From contig NZ_CP042325.1 in assembly GCF_007904105.1 (NCBI RefSeq), forward strand, positions 1,116,001-1,180,000: a stretch of DNA of 64,000 nt, read 5' to 3'. Numbering within the stretch: position 1 is the stretch's first letter; every line of letters starts with the position of its first letter. The notes under the pieces are model-generated. The model worked only from the letters and a program-made list of their open reading frames with translations, searched no databases and was not told where the DNA came from. Of this stretch, positions 1 through 9,443 are shown in pieces. The DNA comes from Corynebacterium sp. sy039 (GTDB lineage: Bacteria > Actinomycetota > Actinomycetes > Mycobacteriales > Mycobacteriaceae). The translations under genes and the position numbers were made by a program.

Positions 1-274
1 CTAAAATACCAAAAGCAACAATAACATGGTGAATATACCCTGGTGCATTATGCACGATATGCTCGAATAACGGACGATGAGAATCTAGATCCTGAGCATC
101 AAAGAATAGTTTTTCAACACTAAGTGCTCCTCGATCCAATAACTTTTCTTCTAAATCAGCTAATGCGTCGATACGTCTAGCAGCAAGGACAACATGATGC
201 TGTGCACAGATGCGAAGTACAAGTTCACTGCCTATTTCGCTGGTAGCGCCAAGAAGAACAATAGTGGGTGTCAT
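1..274 (-). CDS. SDR-family NAD(P)-dependent oxidoreductase, N-terminal part (cut by window edge)
   Basis: The first 91 residues are present, and the gene runs off the window start. The N terminus reads MTPTIVLLGATSEIGSELV, which is a Rossmann fold beta strand followed by the glycine-rich GATSEIG dinucleotide-binding loop of short-chain dehydrogenases. An AARR segment typical of NADP-binding SDRs follows, and later a strand ending VIVAFGIL sits where the family has its NAG motif. The ATG overlaps the stop codon of the upstream peptidase gene by four bases (ATGA), so translation is probably coupled. The catalytic Tyr/Lys lie outside the window, so substrate cannot be assigned. A DprE2-like role in decaprenyl-phosphoarabinose synthesis is one possibility in this lineage but is not shown here. 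Confidence 0.8.
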   Translation of the reverse strand, partial: MTPTIVLLGATSEIGSELVLRICAQHHVVLAARRIDALADLEEKLLDRGALSVEKLFFDAQDLDSHRPLFEHIVHNAPGYIHHVIVAFGIL

Positions 275-1416
275 TGCAAGCCTCGAGGTTGATTATTGAG
301 AGTCTCACATCCAGTTTCGGTAACCACCACAATATCTTCAATGCGTGCACCAAATTCACCTGGAAAATAAATACCTGGTTCTACAGAAAAACACATTCCT
401 GGCTGTAAAATCAGCTCATTACCCGCAATAATATATGGTTCTTCGTGCACAGATAACCCAATGCCATGCCCAGTTCGGTGAATGAAATTATCGGCAAACC
501 CAGCCTCAGCGATTATATCTCTAGCAGCTTGATCAATACTATGCGCACTGACGCCAGGTGCGACAGCAGCTAACGCGGCAGCTTGTGCTTTTTGCAAGAT
601 AGCATAACGACGCGCAACCTCAGCATCAACAGTCTCACTACCACCGACAACATAGGTACGGGTGCAATCAGAGTGATAACCAAAATCAGTAGTACCACCA
701 ATATCGACGACAACAACATCGCCGGTGGCTAATACTCGCTGAGAATAGTCATGATGAGGATTCGCACCATTTTCTGCAGAACCAACAATGACAAAATCAA
801 TATGTTCATGTTCGCAAGCGATAAGTTCATGTAATTGTGCGGCAACCTCTGCTTCAGTACGACCTGCAACTAATAAAGCAGGAACCTGTGCATGAACTGC
901 ATCAATAGCCTGAGCAGCACGACGCAACTGCGCAATTTCTTCTTCATCTTTTTGGACAAATAACTCTGCAAGTAACGTGGTTGCAAGTACATACTCAGCA
1001 TGTGGCAAATGCGTGCGAATCTTAAGGAAATGATCAGCAGTTAAATCAGGACCAACCCCTATACGACGAAGTTCACCATCACCTGAATCATGCTGAGCAG
1101 CCAATACGGATAATGCAAGAGCATATGCATTTTCGCCGTCTTGCCATCCGGTGAGTTTGATATCTAACGCACCGACAACGCCTTTAGCCAATTCCGCCTT
1201 ATCAACATCAGGCAATATCAGTGCCGGTTGTCCAGAAGCAGGAATAATAAGAGCACAAAAACGCTCGTGTGTGTGCATATATGTACCCAGCAGATAAGCA
1301 AATTGTGACCCGCTGGAAATAATAAGACCGTCTACGTGCTTGTGGCGGCAAATCTCTTGCGCTTTATTGAGTCTTTCTTGATAAACGTGTGCTGGAAAAC
1401 ATTTTTGTTCAGTCAT
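271..1416 (-). CDS. pepQ: M24-family Xaa-Pro dipeptidase/aminopeptidase
   Basis: A 381-residue cytosolic metallopeptidase of the M24 (pita-bread) family that would release an N-terminal residue ahead of proline. An N-terminal creatinase-like domain (about 12-150) is followed by the catalytic domain. The five dinuclear-metal ligands can be read off: Asp238 in VVVDIGG, Asp250 in YHSDCTRTY, His317 in HRTGHGIGLSVHE, Glu346 in FSVEPGIY and Glu360 in ARIEDIV. Length is normal for the family. It lies 70 nt downstream of the helicase gene and overlaps the following SDR gene by four bases. Dipeptidase versus aminopeptidase activity cannot be separated from sequence alone, so the symbol is tentative. 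Confidence 0.88.
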   Translation of the reverse strand: MTEQKCFPAHVYQERLNKAQEICRHKHVDGLIISSGSQFAYLLGTYMHTHERFCALIIPASGQPALILPDVDKAELAKGVVGALDIKLTGWQDGENAYALALSVLAAQHDSGDGELRRIGVGPDLTADHFLKIRTHLPHAEYVLATTLLAELFVQKDEEEIAQLRRAAQAIDAVHAQVPALLVAGRTEAEVAAQLHELIACEHEHIDFVIVGSAENGANPHHDYSQRVLATGDVVVVDIGGTTDFGYHSDCTRTYVVGGSETVDAEVARRYAILQKAQAAALAAVAPGVSAHSIDQAARDIIAEAGFADNFIHRTGHGIGLSVHEEPYIIAGNELILQPGMCFSVEPGIYFPGEFGARIEDIVVVTETGCETLNNQPRGLQ

Positions 1417-1486
1417 AGTTTTCGTTCCTTTTACTCACGATCCAATATCTCAAATCCACTATTCATAATGGACACGATTGTCTGGT

Positions 1487-4279
1487 TTAATCACCGATGG
1501 CTACTACACCACGTCGAATAGCATCTGCTGCTTGTCGTGCACTATAGCGCATTTCATCGGTGTATGCAGTAGTACGTATCTGTTCTAAAAGATCAACAAC
1601 TTGGCGTGCGTAACGAACAAAATCACCAGGGCTGAGCTCGGCTCCTGATTCGGCTGCAGCAGCCAAACAATAATCCAAAGGCGCACCTGCAGTCCATTGA
1701 TGAATAGCCAAAGCAAAACCCGCATCGGGAAAACGAGTTATGGGCAAGCGATAACGACGCTCATCGGTGCTTAACGCATCCCACAATCTAATCGTATTGT
1801 TCATAGCATTTTCCATTGCTTCACTGGCAGCCTGAACTGTTTGCCTATGTTGTCCACGAGTCTCTTTACGATTCTCAAAACAGCACATACTCGCCACACC
1901 AGCAAGTTCTGCAGGATCAAGTTCATTCCAAATACCCCGCTTGAGACACTGTGCCACAAGCAAATCTGATTCAGTATGTATGTGCGCGAGCCGTGTTCCT
2001 TCATCGGTAATCTGTGGTAGGCGTGTGCCGCTGCTGCTATCTTCAACGAACTCAACATAGTCTAGTTCCGCCAGTAACTCGATAATGCGGTCAAAAGTGT
2101 GTCCAAGAGTATCTTTGGCTGAAGAAATTTTTTCAGATAGATATGCAACTGTGCGACGCGCCTTCAGTAGCTTTTCACCCAATAAAACTGCTGCCTCCAA
2201 ATCAGCCCAATAATGAACAGGGCTTTGGCGTAGCTGGGTACGCAAGGCAAGAACTCTGCGATTTGATCGAGCTTTTGCCTCTAGCTTCATCTTTTTGGGA
2301 CGATCAAAATGATGCCGTGCAAAAGCTCTCACCACACTTGCAGCACCTTTTCTCGGGCGTGCAATAGCCAAGCGCGGCAACGACATGGTCCCAACAATAA
2401 TCGGTGGCATTCGTAAACTATCTGCCGAGATTTTCCCTGACCAACCAGATTCCATTGTGACCCAAGGATGAGGATCGTGATTATCTTTAGCAGGTTGCAC
2501 GACCACAGCAAGCACTGGTCGTTTCTTTGTTGGCAAAGCAATAACTTGCCCCAGCTTCAACCTGGATAAACTACGAATAACCTCTTTTTCGCGCTCAATA
2601 CCAGCTTGTTTTTTCGCCTGCTTTTCTGCATCTTTGAGCGTACGACGCAATTGGATATATTCTAAAAGCTCCTGTTCAGGGTGCTCACTAGGCGGAGCCA
2701 TTGATTGAATGAGCTTATGCAACTTTTCTGCCCACTCTTTTTCATTCTGTTCAGCTTGTTCACGTTCACGTACTTCGCTTACCACTGAACCATCTGCCTG
2801 ATACTGGGCGAAAGATTTTTCTAATAACCGATGTGCTGGCTCAAATCCAATAGTGCCCAGCAAATTTACCGCCATATTATAGCCCGGTGCAAAAGTAGAG
2901 TTGAGAGGATAAGTCCTGGTAGAGGCTAGTTCAGTAACAGTTTTCGGATCTAGAGCCGGTGCCCACATGACAACTGCGTGTCCGATAGTATCGATTCCGC
3001 GTCGACCAGCACGCCCTACCAGTTGTGTATATTGACCTGGGGATAATTCAACATGAGATTCGCCATTGAATTTCACCAGTTTTTCTAACACCACAGTACG
3101 TGCTGGCATATTCACCCCAAGCGCCAATGTCTCTGTTGCAAACACGGCACGCACAAGCCCTTTGCTGAATAATTCCTCCACAACATGACGAAATGCCGGT
3201 AGCATTCCAGCATGATGGGTAGCAAAACCACGCTGTAAAGCAGTTTTCCAGCGAGAAAAATCAAGAACTCTCAGATCCTCTTTTGGGATATCTGCAACAG
3301 CTCTATCAACGATACGAGCGATTTCTTGTGCCTGCTCAGTCGTAGTGAGCGAAAACCGTGCCCTCAAACACTGATATAACGCACTGTCACAGCCACTACG
3401 CGAAAAAATAAACGTGATGGCCGGCAGCATATTTTGCTCATTCAATATTTTTAATACATCAGGCCGGCTTAATGGCTGAAAGGCATGGTGGTTTTTGCGT
3501 TGTGCATGCGCTGAGAATTTTTCTATGCCATTAGTGTGAGCACTTCGGGAACGAAATCCGCCAGCTTTAGCGTGCGAATTAGCCGAGAAACCCTTTTCTT
3601 CCAACTTAGCGACGTGTCGCTGCAACCGCTCATTAACGCTGACACCATCATCATCGAATAATTGATGCAAGCGCTTGTCGACGAGCATCCATTGTTTTAA
3701 CGGAACTGGTCGATGTTCGCTGACAATAACTGACGTACTGCCGCGAACGCTATGGAGCCAGCGCCCGAATTCTTCAGAATTACTCACTGTCGCTGATAAA
3801 CCAATAAGGCATACATCCTGATCAAGACCTAAAATTGCTTCTTCCCAGACTGCGCCACGAGTTTTATCTGAGAGAAAATGGATCTCGTCCATGACAACAT
3901 GGCTAAGTCGTGTCAGCGTCTCCGACTGCACATAGATCATATTGCGCAATACTTCTGTGGTCATAACAAGAACATCAGCATCATGATTGATGGATACATC
4001 ACCAGTCAATAAACCAATGTTTTCTGCACCATGATCTGCAACAAGATCGTGATATTTTTGATTACTGAGCGCTTTAATCGGTGTGGTGTAAAAGCATTTT
4101 GTGCCTTGTGCTAAAGCTAACGAAACTGCAAATTCACCGACGATTGTTTTTCCTGCACCAGTAGGCGCACATACTAAAACATTTTCTCCCTCTTCAATCA
4201 GTTCACAACCACGAACCTGGAAATCATCCATGGAGAATGACAGAGAAGATTGAAAAAAATCTAAATGCTTAGTGGTCAT
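1487..4279 (-). CDS. helY: HelY/Mtr4-like DEAD/DEAH-box RNA helicase
   Basis: A 930-residue superfamily 2 helicase. The motifs are present in order: Walker A APTGAGKT (38-45), the TTPIKALSNQK motif Ia, DEIH (131-134) as the Walker B box, SAT (162-164), and QLVGRAGRRGID as motif VI in the second RecA domain. The C-terminal third, with CCFENRKETRG and a closing QVVDLLEQI segment, resembles the DSHCT domain of Mtr4/Ski2 proteins. It is expected to unwind structured RNA. It begins 9 nt after the tatC stop, so it belongs to the paf-tat transcription unit. The same neighbourhood (pafBC, tatAC, helY) is known from Mycobacterium. Confidence 0.92.
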   Translation of the reverse strand: MTTKHLDFFQSSLSFSMDDFQVRGCELIEEGENVLVCAPTGAGKTIVGEFAVSLALAQGTKCFYTTPIKALSNQKYHDLVADHGAENIGLLTGDVSINHDADVLVMTTEVLRNMIYVQSETLTRLSHVVMDEIHFLSDKTRGAVWEEAILGLDQDVCLIGLSATVSNSEEFGRWLHSVRGSTSVIVSEHRPVPLKQWMLVDKRLHQLFDDDGVSVNERLQRHVAKLEEKGFSANSHAKAGGFRSRSAHTNGIEKFSAHAQRKNHHAFQPLSRPDVLKILNEQNMLPAITFIFSRSGCDSALYQCLRARFSLTTTEQAQEIARIVDRAVADIPKEDLRVLDFSRWKTALQRGFATHHAGMLPAFRHVVEELFSKGLVRAVFATETLALGVNMPARTVVLEKLVKFNGESHVELSPGQYTQLVGRAGRRGIDTIGHAVVMWAPALDPKTVTELASTRTYPLNSTFAPGYNMAVNLLGTIGFEPAHRLLEKSFAQYQADGSVVSEVREREQAEQNEKEWAEKLHKLIQSMAPPSEHPEQELLEYIQLRRTLKDAEKQAKKQAGIEREKEVIRSLSRLKLGQVIALPTKKRPVLAVVVQPAKDNHDPHPWVTMESGWSGKISADSLRMPPIIVGTMSLPRLAIARPRKGAASVVRAFARHHFDRPKKMKLEAKARSNRRVLALRTQLRQSPVHYWADLEAAVLLGEKLLKARRTVAYLSEKISSAKDTLGHTFDRIIELLAELDYVEFVEDSSSGTRLPQITDEGTRLAHIHTESDLLVAQCLKRGIWNELDPAELAGVASMCCFENRKETRGQHRQTVQAASEAMENAMNNTIRLWDALSTDERRYRLPITRFPDAGFALAIHQWTAGAPLDYCLAAAAESGAELSPGDFVRYARQVVDLLEQIRTTAYTDEMRYSARQAADAIRRGVVAIGD

Positions 4280-4288
4280 AATACCGTC

Positions 4289-5344
4289 TTAGATAACATC
4301 ATCAAATGGATGGGATATATGGCTATTGTTGGTGGAATGATCTGTGCCGGAGGTATGGATATCTTCACTCGGCTCTGCAATAGGCTGAGGACGCTTAATG
4401 GGCTGTGCGGGAGGAATACTGGAGTCAAAAGAATCTGCTGTATTGTGTTCATCAGCACCTTCGTGTGTAGTAGGTGCTAGCGATGAAGCTGTATCATCTG
4501 CAGTATCAAGCCAATCAGGTCGGTCTTTCTTTCTTCGCTTATCATTAAGGCGCATGATCTGAAAAGAAAACTCCACCATAATACATAGCGTGACTGCGAG
4601 GATGACCATGCCATATGGATCTTGTCCCGGTGTCATAAAAGCAGCGAAAATTGCTAATAAAATCCACGTGATGTCACGTCGCTTACTTACTGCTTTGTAA
4701 CTGAGTAATCCTGCCTGATTGAGTAGCACCAGTAATAGTGGCACTTGAAAACTGATACCAAACAATAAAAACATATTGAGGACGAAGGAAAAATAATCCT
4801 TTCCGGTTAGCGCTGCCGTTTGGAACTTATCGCCAATAGTAAGTAAGAGTTCAAGACCAAAGAACAACACTGCATATGCAAGTGCACAACCAGCGAGAAA
4901 TAGCAACACTGCACAGCTGACGTAGCGCCTTGCCCAACGACGCTCATTCTTCATCAAACCAGGAGTAATGAAAGACCAAATTTGATAGAAAAATATGGGT
5001 GATACCAGTACCGCTCCAGCGATTGCCCCCATTTTGATCCGGAGCATTATCATGTCAAAAGGTGCTGTAGCCAAAAAACGACATTGCCCGTCTGCTCCGC
5101 TAAATGCTCTTTTATCAACGGGTAAGGCGCAATAGGGTTTGAGCATAATGTCGCCAAGGCTAGGAATAAAAAATAAAGAATGCTGATACCAGATATAACC
5201 GATGATTAATCCTACAAAAAGGGCACAGATACATTTAATTAACCGCTGACGCAGTTCTTGAAAATGCTCTATAAGCTCCATGGAGCCATCGGATGTTTTC
5301 TTTTTTCGCCAGCTACGTTTTTTAGACGCAGTAGTTTCAGACAT
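4289..5344 (-). CDS. tatC: Twin-arginine translocase subunit TatC
   Basis: The 351-residue multispanning core of the Tat export system, which recognises twin-arginine signal peptides on folded proteins. The cytoplasmic N terminus carries the conserved ELIEHFQELRQRL element (about 23-35). Six hydrophobic segments follow between roughly residues 38 and 260, with the FYQIWSFITPGL signature after the second. The last 80 or so residues are hydrophilic and rich in Asp, Ser, Thr and Pro, a tail longer than in enteric TatC. The ATG has a GGAG ribosome-binding site a few bases upstream. The gene follows tatA by 64 nt. No tatB lies beside it, as is usual in actinobacteria. Confidence 0.95.
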   Translation of the reverse strand: MSETTASKKRSWRKKKTSDGSMELIEHFQELRQRLIKCICALFVGLIIGYIWYQHSLFFIPSLGDIMLKPYCALPVDKRAFSGADGQCRFLATAPFDMIMLRIKMGAIAGAVLVSPIFFYQIWSFITPGLMKNERRWARRYVSCAVLLFLAGCALAYAVLFFGLELLLTIGDKFQTAALTGKDYFSFVLNMFLLFGISFQVPLLLVLLNQAGLLSYKAVSKRRDITWILLAIFAAFMTPGQDPYGMVILAVTLCIMVEFSFQIMRLNDKRRKKDRPDWLDTADDTASSLAPTTHEGADEHNTADSFDSSIPPAQPIKRPQPIAEPSEDIHTSGTDHSTNNSHISHPFDDVI

Positions 5345-5408
5345 ATGCTGGTTTCTCCGACACCAAAAAATATCTCACAATTGTACTAAGAGGTACCACA
5401 TTAATGAC

Positions 5409-5684
5409 TTATTGCTCAGGAGTATTTTGCTGAGGCTGTGGCTGAATAGAATTATGATTTGTGAGATTATTTTGCGGCTGGTATGTATGTTGATCTGATA
5501 CCACAGGTTGAGCGATTTGCTTAGGTTGCTGCTCGTCGTCTTTGCCCATTTCTTTTACCTCAGATTTGAGGATACGCATGGAACGCCCCAAAGAGCGTGC
5601 TGCATCTGGCAGTCTTTTGGCACCAAAGAGCAAAGCAATAACAAGAACAATGATAATAATTTCTGGTGCACCGAGAGAACCCAC
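5409..5684 (-). CDS. tatA: Twin-arginine translocase subunit TatA
   Basis: A 91-residue protein with the standard TatA plan: a short N-terminal membrane helix ([20 protein letters not shown], about 6-25), the hinge [16 protein letters not shown], an amphipathic helix to about residue 48, and a disordered Gln/Asn/Pro-rich tail. It polymerises to form the export path in the Tat system. The start is GTG at 5684, preceded by AGAAAGG about eight bases upstream. It sits between pafC and tatC in one co-directional block. Confidence 0.95.
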   Translation of the reverse strand: MGSLGAPEIIIIVLVIALLFGAKRLPDAARSLGRSMRILKSEVKEMGKDDEQQPKQIAQPVVSDQHTYQPQNNLTNHNSIQPQPQQNTPEQ

Positions 5685-5760
5685 GATACTAGCCTTTCTG
5701 TAAAACTCAGATTTTTACTTGAGCCTTCATTTTTATTAACTTCACTAATGACTGTAGCAC

Positions 5761-6735
5761 TTATGCGCCATTGTATGCTGCTAAGCCTTGATGTGCCTGT
5801 TTACGAACCGCGTCAAGTAAACTACTAGGCTCAATTGCATAGACATCTTTAGCATTGCTCAGCAAAAATTGCACCAGCCATTGTTGCGAAATAATAGGCA
5901 CCTGCACTACATAGCATTGCTTTCCTTGATAGCGCTCCCAATTTCCAAAAGCACCAGGGATAGTGTCTGCCAACCATACTGCATGATCATGAAAAATCAG
6001 TGTTGCTTGAGTTGCCACAGCTGCGTATCCAAAAGGATCACTGTCGTCGAAATTAAAGTCTGAACTATTCTTTGCCTTGTCGTCGCTTATCTCTACATGA
6101 TGAATGCGATCAAGTCGAAAATTACGGGTATCAGCTACGCTGTCCTCCCACGCACACAGATAAGAATGCAAGTCATGGGTAAAGATGCGTATAGGACTTA
6201 CTACTCGTTGCTTCTTTTCTTTGGACTGATCTGCGGGCAGATAATCAAAAATAATTTGTTTGTGCTCCATCATTGCTTCTTGAATAGTCCCCATAGTTTT
6301 CTCTATCTCAGTGGATGTATCAGTAGCAATCTTTGTATCAAAAACACCAGAAACATCATCGCCCATCGCTTGACGTAACTTATGCGCAGCACTGCGTACC
6401 GCAGAGGCATCGACTAAGCCAGGAACTGACTCCAAATACTCCAAGGATAAAAGCAAAGCTCCTGCTTCTGTCTGAGTAAGGCGAAGTGGCTGATCCATCC
6501 CTTGAGAATTAATGATCTCTACTGCACGAAAACTTGAGTCCATATCGACTAATTCATCAGGAAGAGAACCTGGACCGCAACAAAAAAGACTATTGAGATC
6601 CTCAAGTAGCTGTTTATTCTGCATACCCAAATCAGCAGCCGCTTCCATGACTGATCTTCCCGGATGCGCCTTAAAATATGGAATGAGATTAAGCATCCGC
6701 ACAAGGTCTTCAAGTTTTTTATACGATTTAGCCAC
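5761..6735 (-). CDS. pafC: WYL-domain transcriptional activator PafC
   Basis: The best start is GTG at 6735, giving 324 residues beginning VAKSYKKLEDLVRMLNLIPYF. The longer frame back to 6819 adds a hydrophobic stretch not expected in the family. A degenerate winged-helix region is followed by a WYL domain (about 160-240, including QIIFDYLPAD and a Tyr/Leu-rich segment) and a C-terminal WCX extension. In mycobacteria PafB and PafC form a heterodimer that activates the RecA-independent DNA-damage response; the same role is inferred here. The GTG overlaps the end of pafB by 8 nt, which points to translational coupling and a 1:1 partner. Confidence 0.92.
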   Translation of the reverse strand: MAKSYKKLEDLVRMLNLIPYFKAHPGRSVMEAAADLGMQNKQLLEDLNSLFCCGPGSLPDELVDMDSSFRAVEIINSQGMDQPLRLTQTEAGALLLSLEYLESVPGLVDASAVRSAAHKLRQAMGDDVSGVFDTKIATDTSTEIEKTMGTIQEAMMEHKQIIFDYLPADQSKEKKQRVVSPIRIFTHDLHSYLCAWEDSVADTRNFRLDRIHHVEISDDKAKNSSDFNFDDSDPFGYAAVATQATLIFHDHAVWLADTIPGAFGNWERYQGKQCYVVQVPIISQQWLVQFLLSNAKDVYAIEPSSLLDAVRKQAHQGLAAYNGA

Positions 6736-7747
6736 AGTTTTCTCCCTTTTGGCTGGGATCAAGAGCACACTGTAATAGTGCACGAACATCAGCGACGACA
6801 TCAGCAGGCGAGCATACAATAACCTCTGGTGCTAAGGCAGCTGCTGTGCGCACTAACCAATCGCGATCGACGTCGTGAAGCTCACAAAGATCATTCTCTT
6901 TCTTCTGTGCGCGCAGCGTTATTTCATTTTCAGCATTATGTGCAATACGACAAGTAGCATCAATAATTTTTCTTGTGCCACGCAATTGCTTTTCGACGAT
7001 CTCCTGCAGATTTATCCCCTCAGGAGCATGATGAAACTCGCCATATACACTGATATGCTGCTTGTTCATTTCCAGTGTAGTGATCTCAGAAAGTTTTTTG
7101 GTACGAAAAGCCCGTACATCCTCTCTATCTACATCAAAGCCAACAAGATAGAGTCGATCGCCCATATTGACCAGCCCCCAAGGATCAAGCCAACGCTCTT
7201 GCGGCTCATAAGCATGAGAAGATGTATAGAGAAAAGACAACCGACCATGATCCTGCACAGCAGATAGGATGACGTCGAGTGATTGTGCTGACAAAGAGCT
7301 CCAATCATTAATGGCAGTCAATGCTACTTTTGCTTTTATATCTCTTTCCACGCCAGTAGCAGCGATTTTTGTCCAGCCAGAACGCGAAAAAGCAGCGAGC
7401 TCATCGCCCATTCCGATTTGTCCAGCAAGAGCGAGAACCGTAGCTTCTTCCGGGGTGAAGTCAATATGAGGTAAGTGATATGCATCTGCCTGCAGTCGAT
7501 AAGCAACCTGCGAATTAATCGAAATGGTTTCAATCGGAACCCCTACTTTAACCAGCACATTTCTATCACGCTCGACGAGTTTCTCTGCTGTTTTCTGCGA
7601 GCGCGGTCTATTATGTTCATCTTTGCTATAACCAGCAACATGATCGATAATCCATTTAGTAGTCAAATATGATTGACCTGATTTTTCTGCATTCAGAAAA
7701 GCAAAGACAAGATTCACGGCTCTTTCGGTATAACGCGTTACTGGCAA
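6728..7747 (-). CDS. pafB: WYL-domain transcriptional activator PafB
   Basis: A 339-residue partner of PafC. An N-terminal helix-turn-helix region is followed by a WYL domain (about 155-225: GRLSFLYTSS, ERWLDPWGLVNMGDRLYLVGFDVDRED) and a C-terminal WCX region. The start is TTG at 7747, but it is well supported by the strong ribosome-binding site GGGGAGGAG about seven bases upstream and by the family-like N terminus PVTRYTERAVNLVFAFL. It begins 23 nt after the pafA stop. The established role in mycobacteria is sensing DNA damage and activating repair genes independently of LexA. Confidence 0.93.
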   Translation of the reverse strand: MPVTRYTERAVNLVFAFLNAEKSGQSYLTTKWIIDHVAGYSKDEHNRPRSQKTAEKLVERDRNVLVKVGVPIETISINSQVAYRLQADAYHLPHIDFTPEEATVLALAGQIGMGDELAAFSRSGWTKIAATGVERDIKAKVALTAINDWSSLSAQSLDVILSAVQDHGRLSFLYTSSHAYEPQERWLDPWGLVNMGDRLYLVGFDVDREDVRAFRTKKLSEITTLEMNKQHISVYGEFHHAPEGINLQEIVEKQLRGTRKIIDATCRIAHNAENEITLRAQKKENDLCELHDVDRDWLVRTAAALAPEVIVCSPADVVADVRALLQCALDPSQKGENCG

Positions 7748-7770
7748 TGTAGCTCTCCTCCCCTAGTTGC

Positions 7771-9186
7771 TCATGATGACTGTGATTCAGGTTGATCATG
7801 CATCTGCATATACGCTATCAAGTCGTCAACACGCGTGTCGCTATTAGCAAAAGGATCTGCTAATTCCACTACTTGTGGTTCTGGTCTATTGACTTTTAAC
7901 CGCAACCAATCCACTGAAAACTCTGCATTATATTTTTGAGCAGCGCTAAGAAACTGCCCACGAAGATGAGCTCGTGTTGTCTGAGGAGCATGATTATAGG
8001 CATACATGACCTGTTCTGACTCTAGCCAACGGTGCGCAATTCCTTTATGCTCCAATAACTTAAAAAGACCTCTACCAGGTCGAATGTCGTGATAAGCCAA
8101 GTCAATTTGGGCAAGTTTGGGATGTGAAAAATCATGCGGAGCCAGCCCCAAACGTTGTTGATAGCTGCGCAATAGTGATAATTTAATCGCCCAATCGACA
8201 TCTTTTTCTAAAGCAGCATAGTCTTCTTTGCTCATTGCATTAAGCACTTTTTCCCATAAGCCTACAATGCGCTGCATATCTACGTTACTGGTACCTGGAT
8301 AAGATTCTTGACGATGGTTTAGCCAACGCTGCGCAGCACGTAGATATCGTGTTTGCAATTCTAGCGCGCTGCACGTAGTCCCATCAGCCAGTTGAACAGG
8401 GGTATTACCTGTAGGATCAGCAGCAATATCACGAATCACTGCGATGGATTCTCCAAGTTCTACGTCTGCTAGCTCAAAATCTGCCTCAATCATCTCCAAG
8501 ACCAATAGCGTTGTGCCAATCTTGAGTGCAGTGGTGACTTCAGACATAGAAGAATCACCAACAATGACGTGCAATCGACGAAAACGAGAAGAATCCGCAT
8601 GAGGTTCGTCGCGAGTATTGATGATAGGGCGCGAGCGTGTCGTGGCACTGGAGATTCCCTCCCACACATGATCAGCGCGTTGTGAAAGGCGAAATTGTCC
8701 ATTTTTAATGCTTCCCGCACCAGCAATTAGTTGGCGAGTAACTAAAAACCCAAGGAATTTTTTTGCCAATGTCTTAATTACTGCATCACGACTGATGAGA
8801 TAATTTTCGTGGCAACCATAACTATTACCTTGTGAGTCAAGATTATTCTTAAACAGAAATACTCGTGCAGTTTTTCCCTGTAGTGCTAAAGTTTTTTCTG
8901 TTTCACGCGCAAGCTCATCGACGATGAGATCACCAGCCCGATCATAAGCGATAAGCTGATCGATGCTATCGCATTCTGCTGTCGCTATTTCTGGATGTGA
9001 TCCTACATCCAAATAAAGCCGAGAAGCATTCGGGTGATAGATATTAGAACTTCCCCACCGCTCAATAACTGGACGAAACATATACCGAGCCACTTCATCA
9101 GCACTCAATTGCTGTGCACCATCGCTTACACAGGTAATACCATACTCTGTTTCTAGCCCCATGATACGGCGGGTAAAAATATCCAC
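7771..9186 (-). CDS. pafA: Pup--protein ligase PafA
   Basis: A 471-residue carboxylate-amine ligase of the glutamine-synthetase-like fold that joins the C-terminal glutamate of Pup to lysines on target proteins, using ATP. The N-terminal nucleotide-binding motif IMGLETEYGITC begins at residue 8-9. RLYLDVGSHPEIATAECD holds the catalytic Asp, and INTRDEPHADSSRFRRLHVIVGD is the shared PafA/Dop core. The C-terminal domain ends with NRPEPQVVELADPFANSD. The start codon is GTG. It begins only 2 nt after the pup stop, where proteasome-bearing actinobacteria carry prcB and prcA. It is a paralogue of Dop in this window. Confidence 0.96.
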   Translation of the reverse strand: MDIFTRRIMGLETEYGITCVSDGAQQLSADEVARYMFRPVIERWGSSNIYHPNASRLYLDVGSHPEIATAECDSIDQLIAYDRAGDLIVDELARETEKTLALQGKTARVFLFKNNLDSQGNSYGCHENYLISRDAVIKTLAKKFLGFLVTRQLIAGAGSIKNGQFRLSQRADHVWEGISSATTRSRPIINTRDEPHADSSRFRRLHVIVGDSSMSEVTTALKIGTTLLVLEMIEADFELADVELGESIAVIRDIAADPTGNTPVQLADGTTCSALELQTRYLRAAQRWLNHRQESYPGTSNVDMQRIVGLWEKVLNAMSKEDYAALEKDVDWAIKLSLLRSYQQRLGLAPHDFSHPKLAQIDLAYHDIRPGRGLFKLLEHKGIAHRWLESEQVMYAYNHAPQTTRAHLRGQFLSAAQKYNAEFSVDWLRLKVNRPEPQVVELADPFANSDTRVDDLIAYMQMHDQPESQSS

Positions 9187-9188
9187 TC

Positions 9189-9380
9189 TTATTCTCCACC
9201 TTTTTGTACATAGGAGCGGACAAACTCTTCTGCATTAGCCTCGAGTAGACCATCAATTTCATCTAATAAGTCATCAACGCCTGTAGTGTTGATTGATATT
9301 TGTGTGTTGTTGAGCTCTCCAGCATTTTCGTCGGCATCACCTGAGTTACCAGAGTGGTGATTAATCTGTGTCCCAGCCAT
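9189..9380 (-). CDS. pup: Prokaryotic ubiquitin-like protein Pup, ending Gly-Gly-Glu
   Basis: A 63-residue, largely disordered modifier protein. The N-terminal half is Asn/Gly/Asp-rich. The C-terminal half carries the conserved [18 protein letters not shown] helix that binds ARC and Dop, then [10 protein letters not shown]. The last codon is GAA (read as ttc on the plus strand at 9192-9194) before TAA. Pup is therefore made with a C-terminal glutamate and needs no deamidation, unlike the GGQ form of mycobacteria. It lies between dop (63 nt) and pafA (2 nt). The start is ATG. Confidence 0.97.
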   Translation of the reverse strand: MAGTQINHHSGNSGDADENAGELNNTQISINTTGVDDLLDEIDGLLEANAEEFVRSYVQKGGE

Positions 9381-9443
9381 ATTTTTCTCTTTCCTTATTT
9401 CTCACATTCTTAATTCTTACAACACGCTCACAACAGTTATAAA

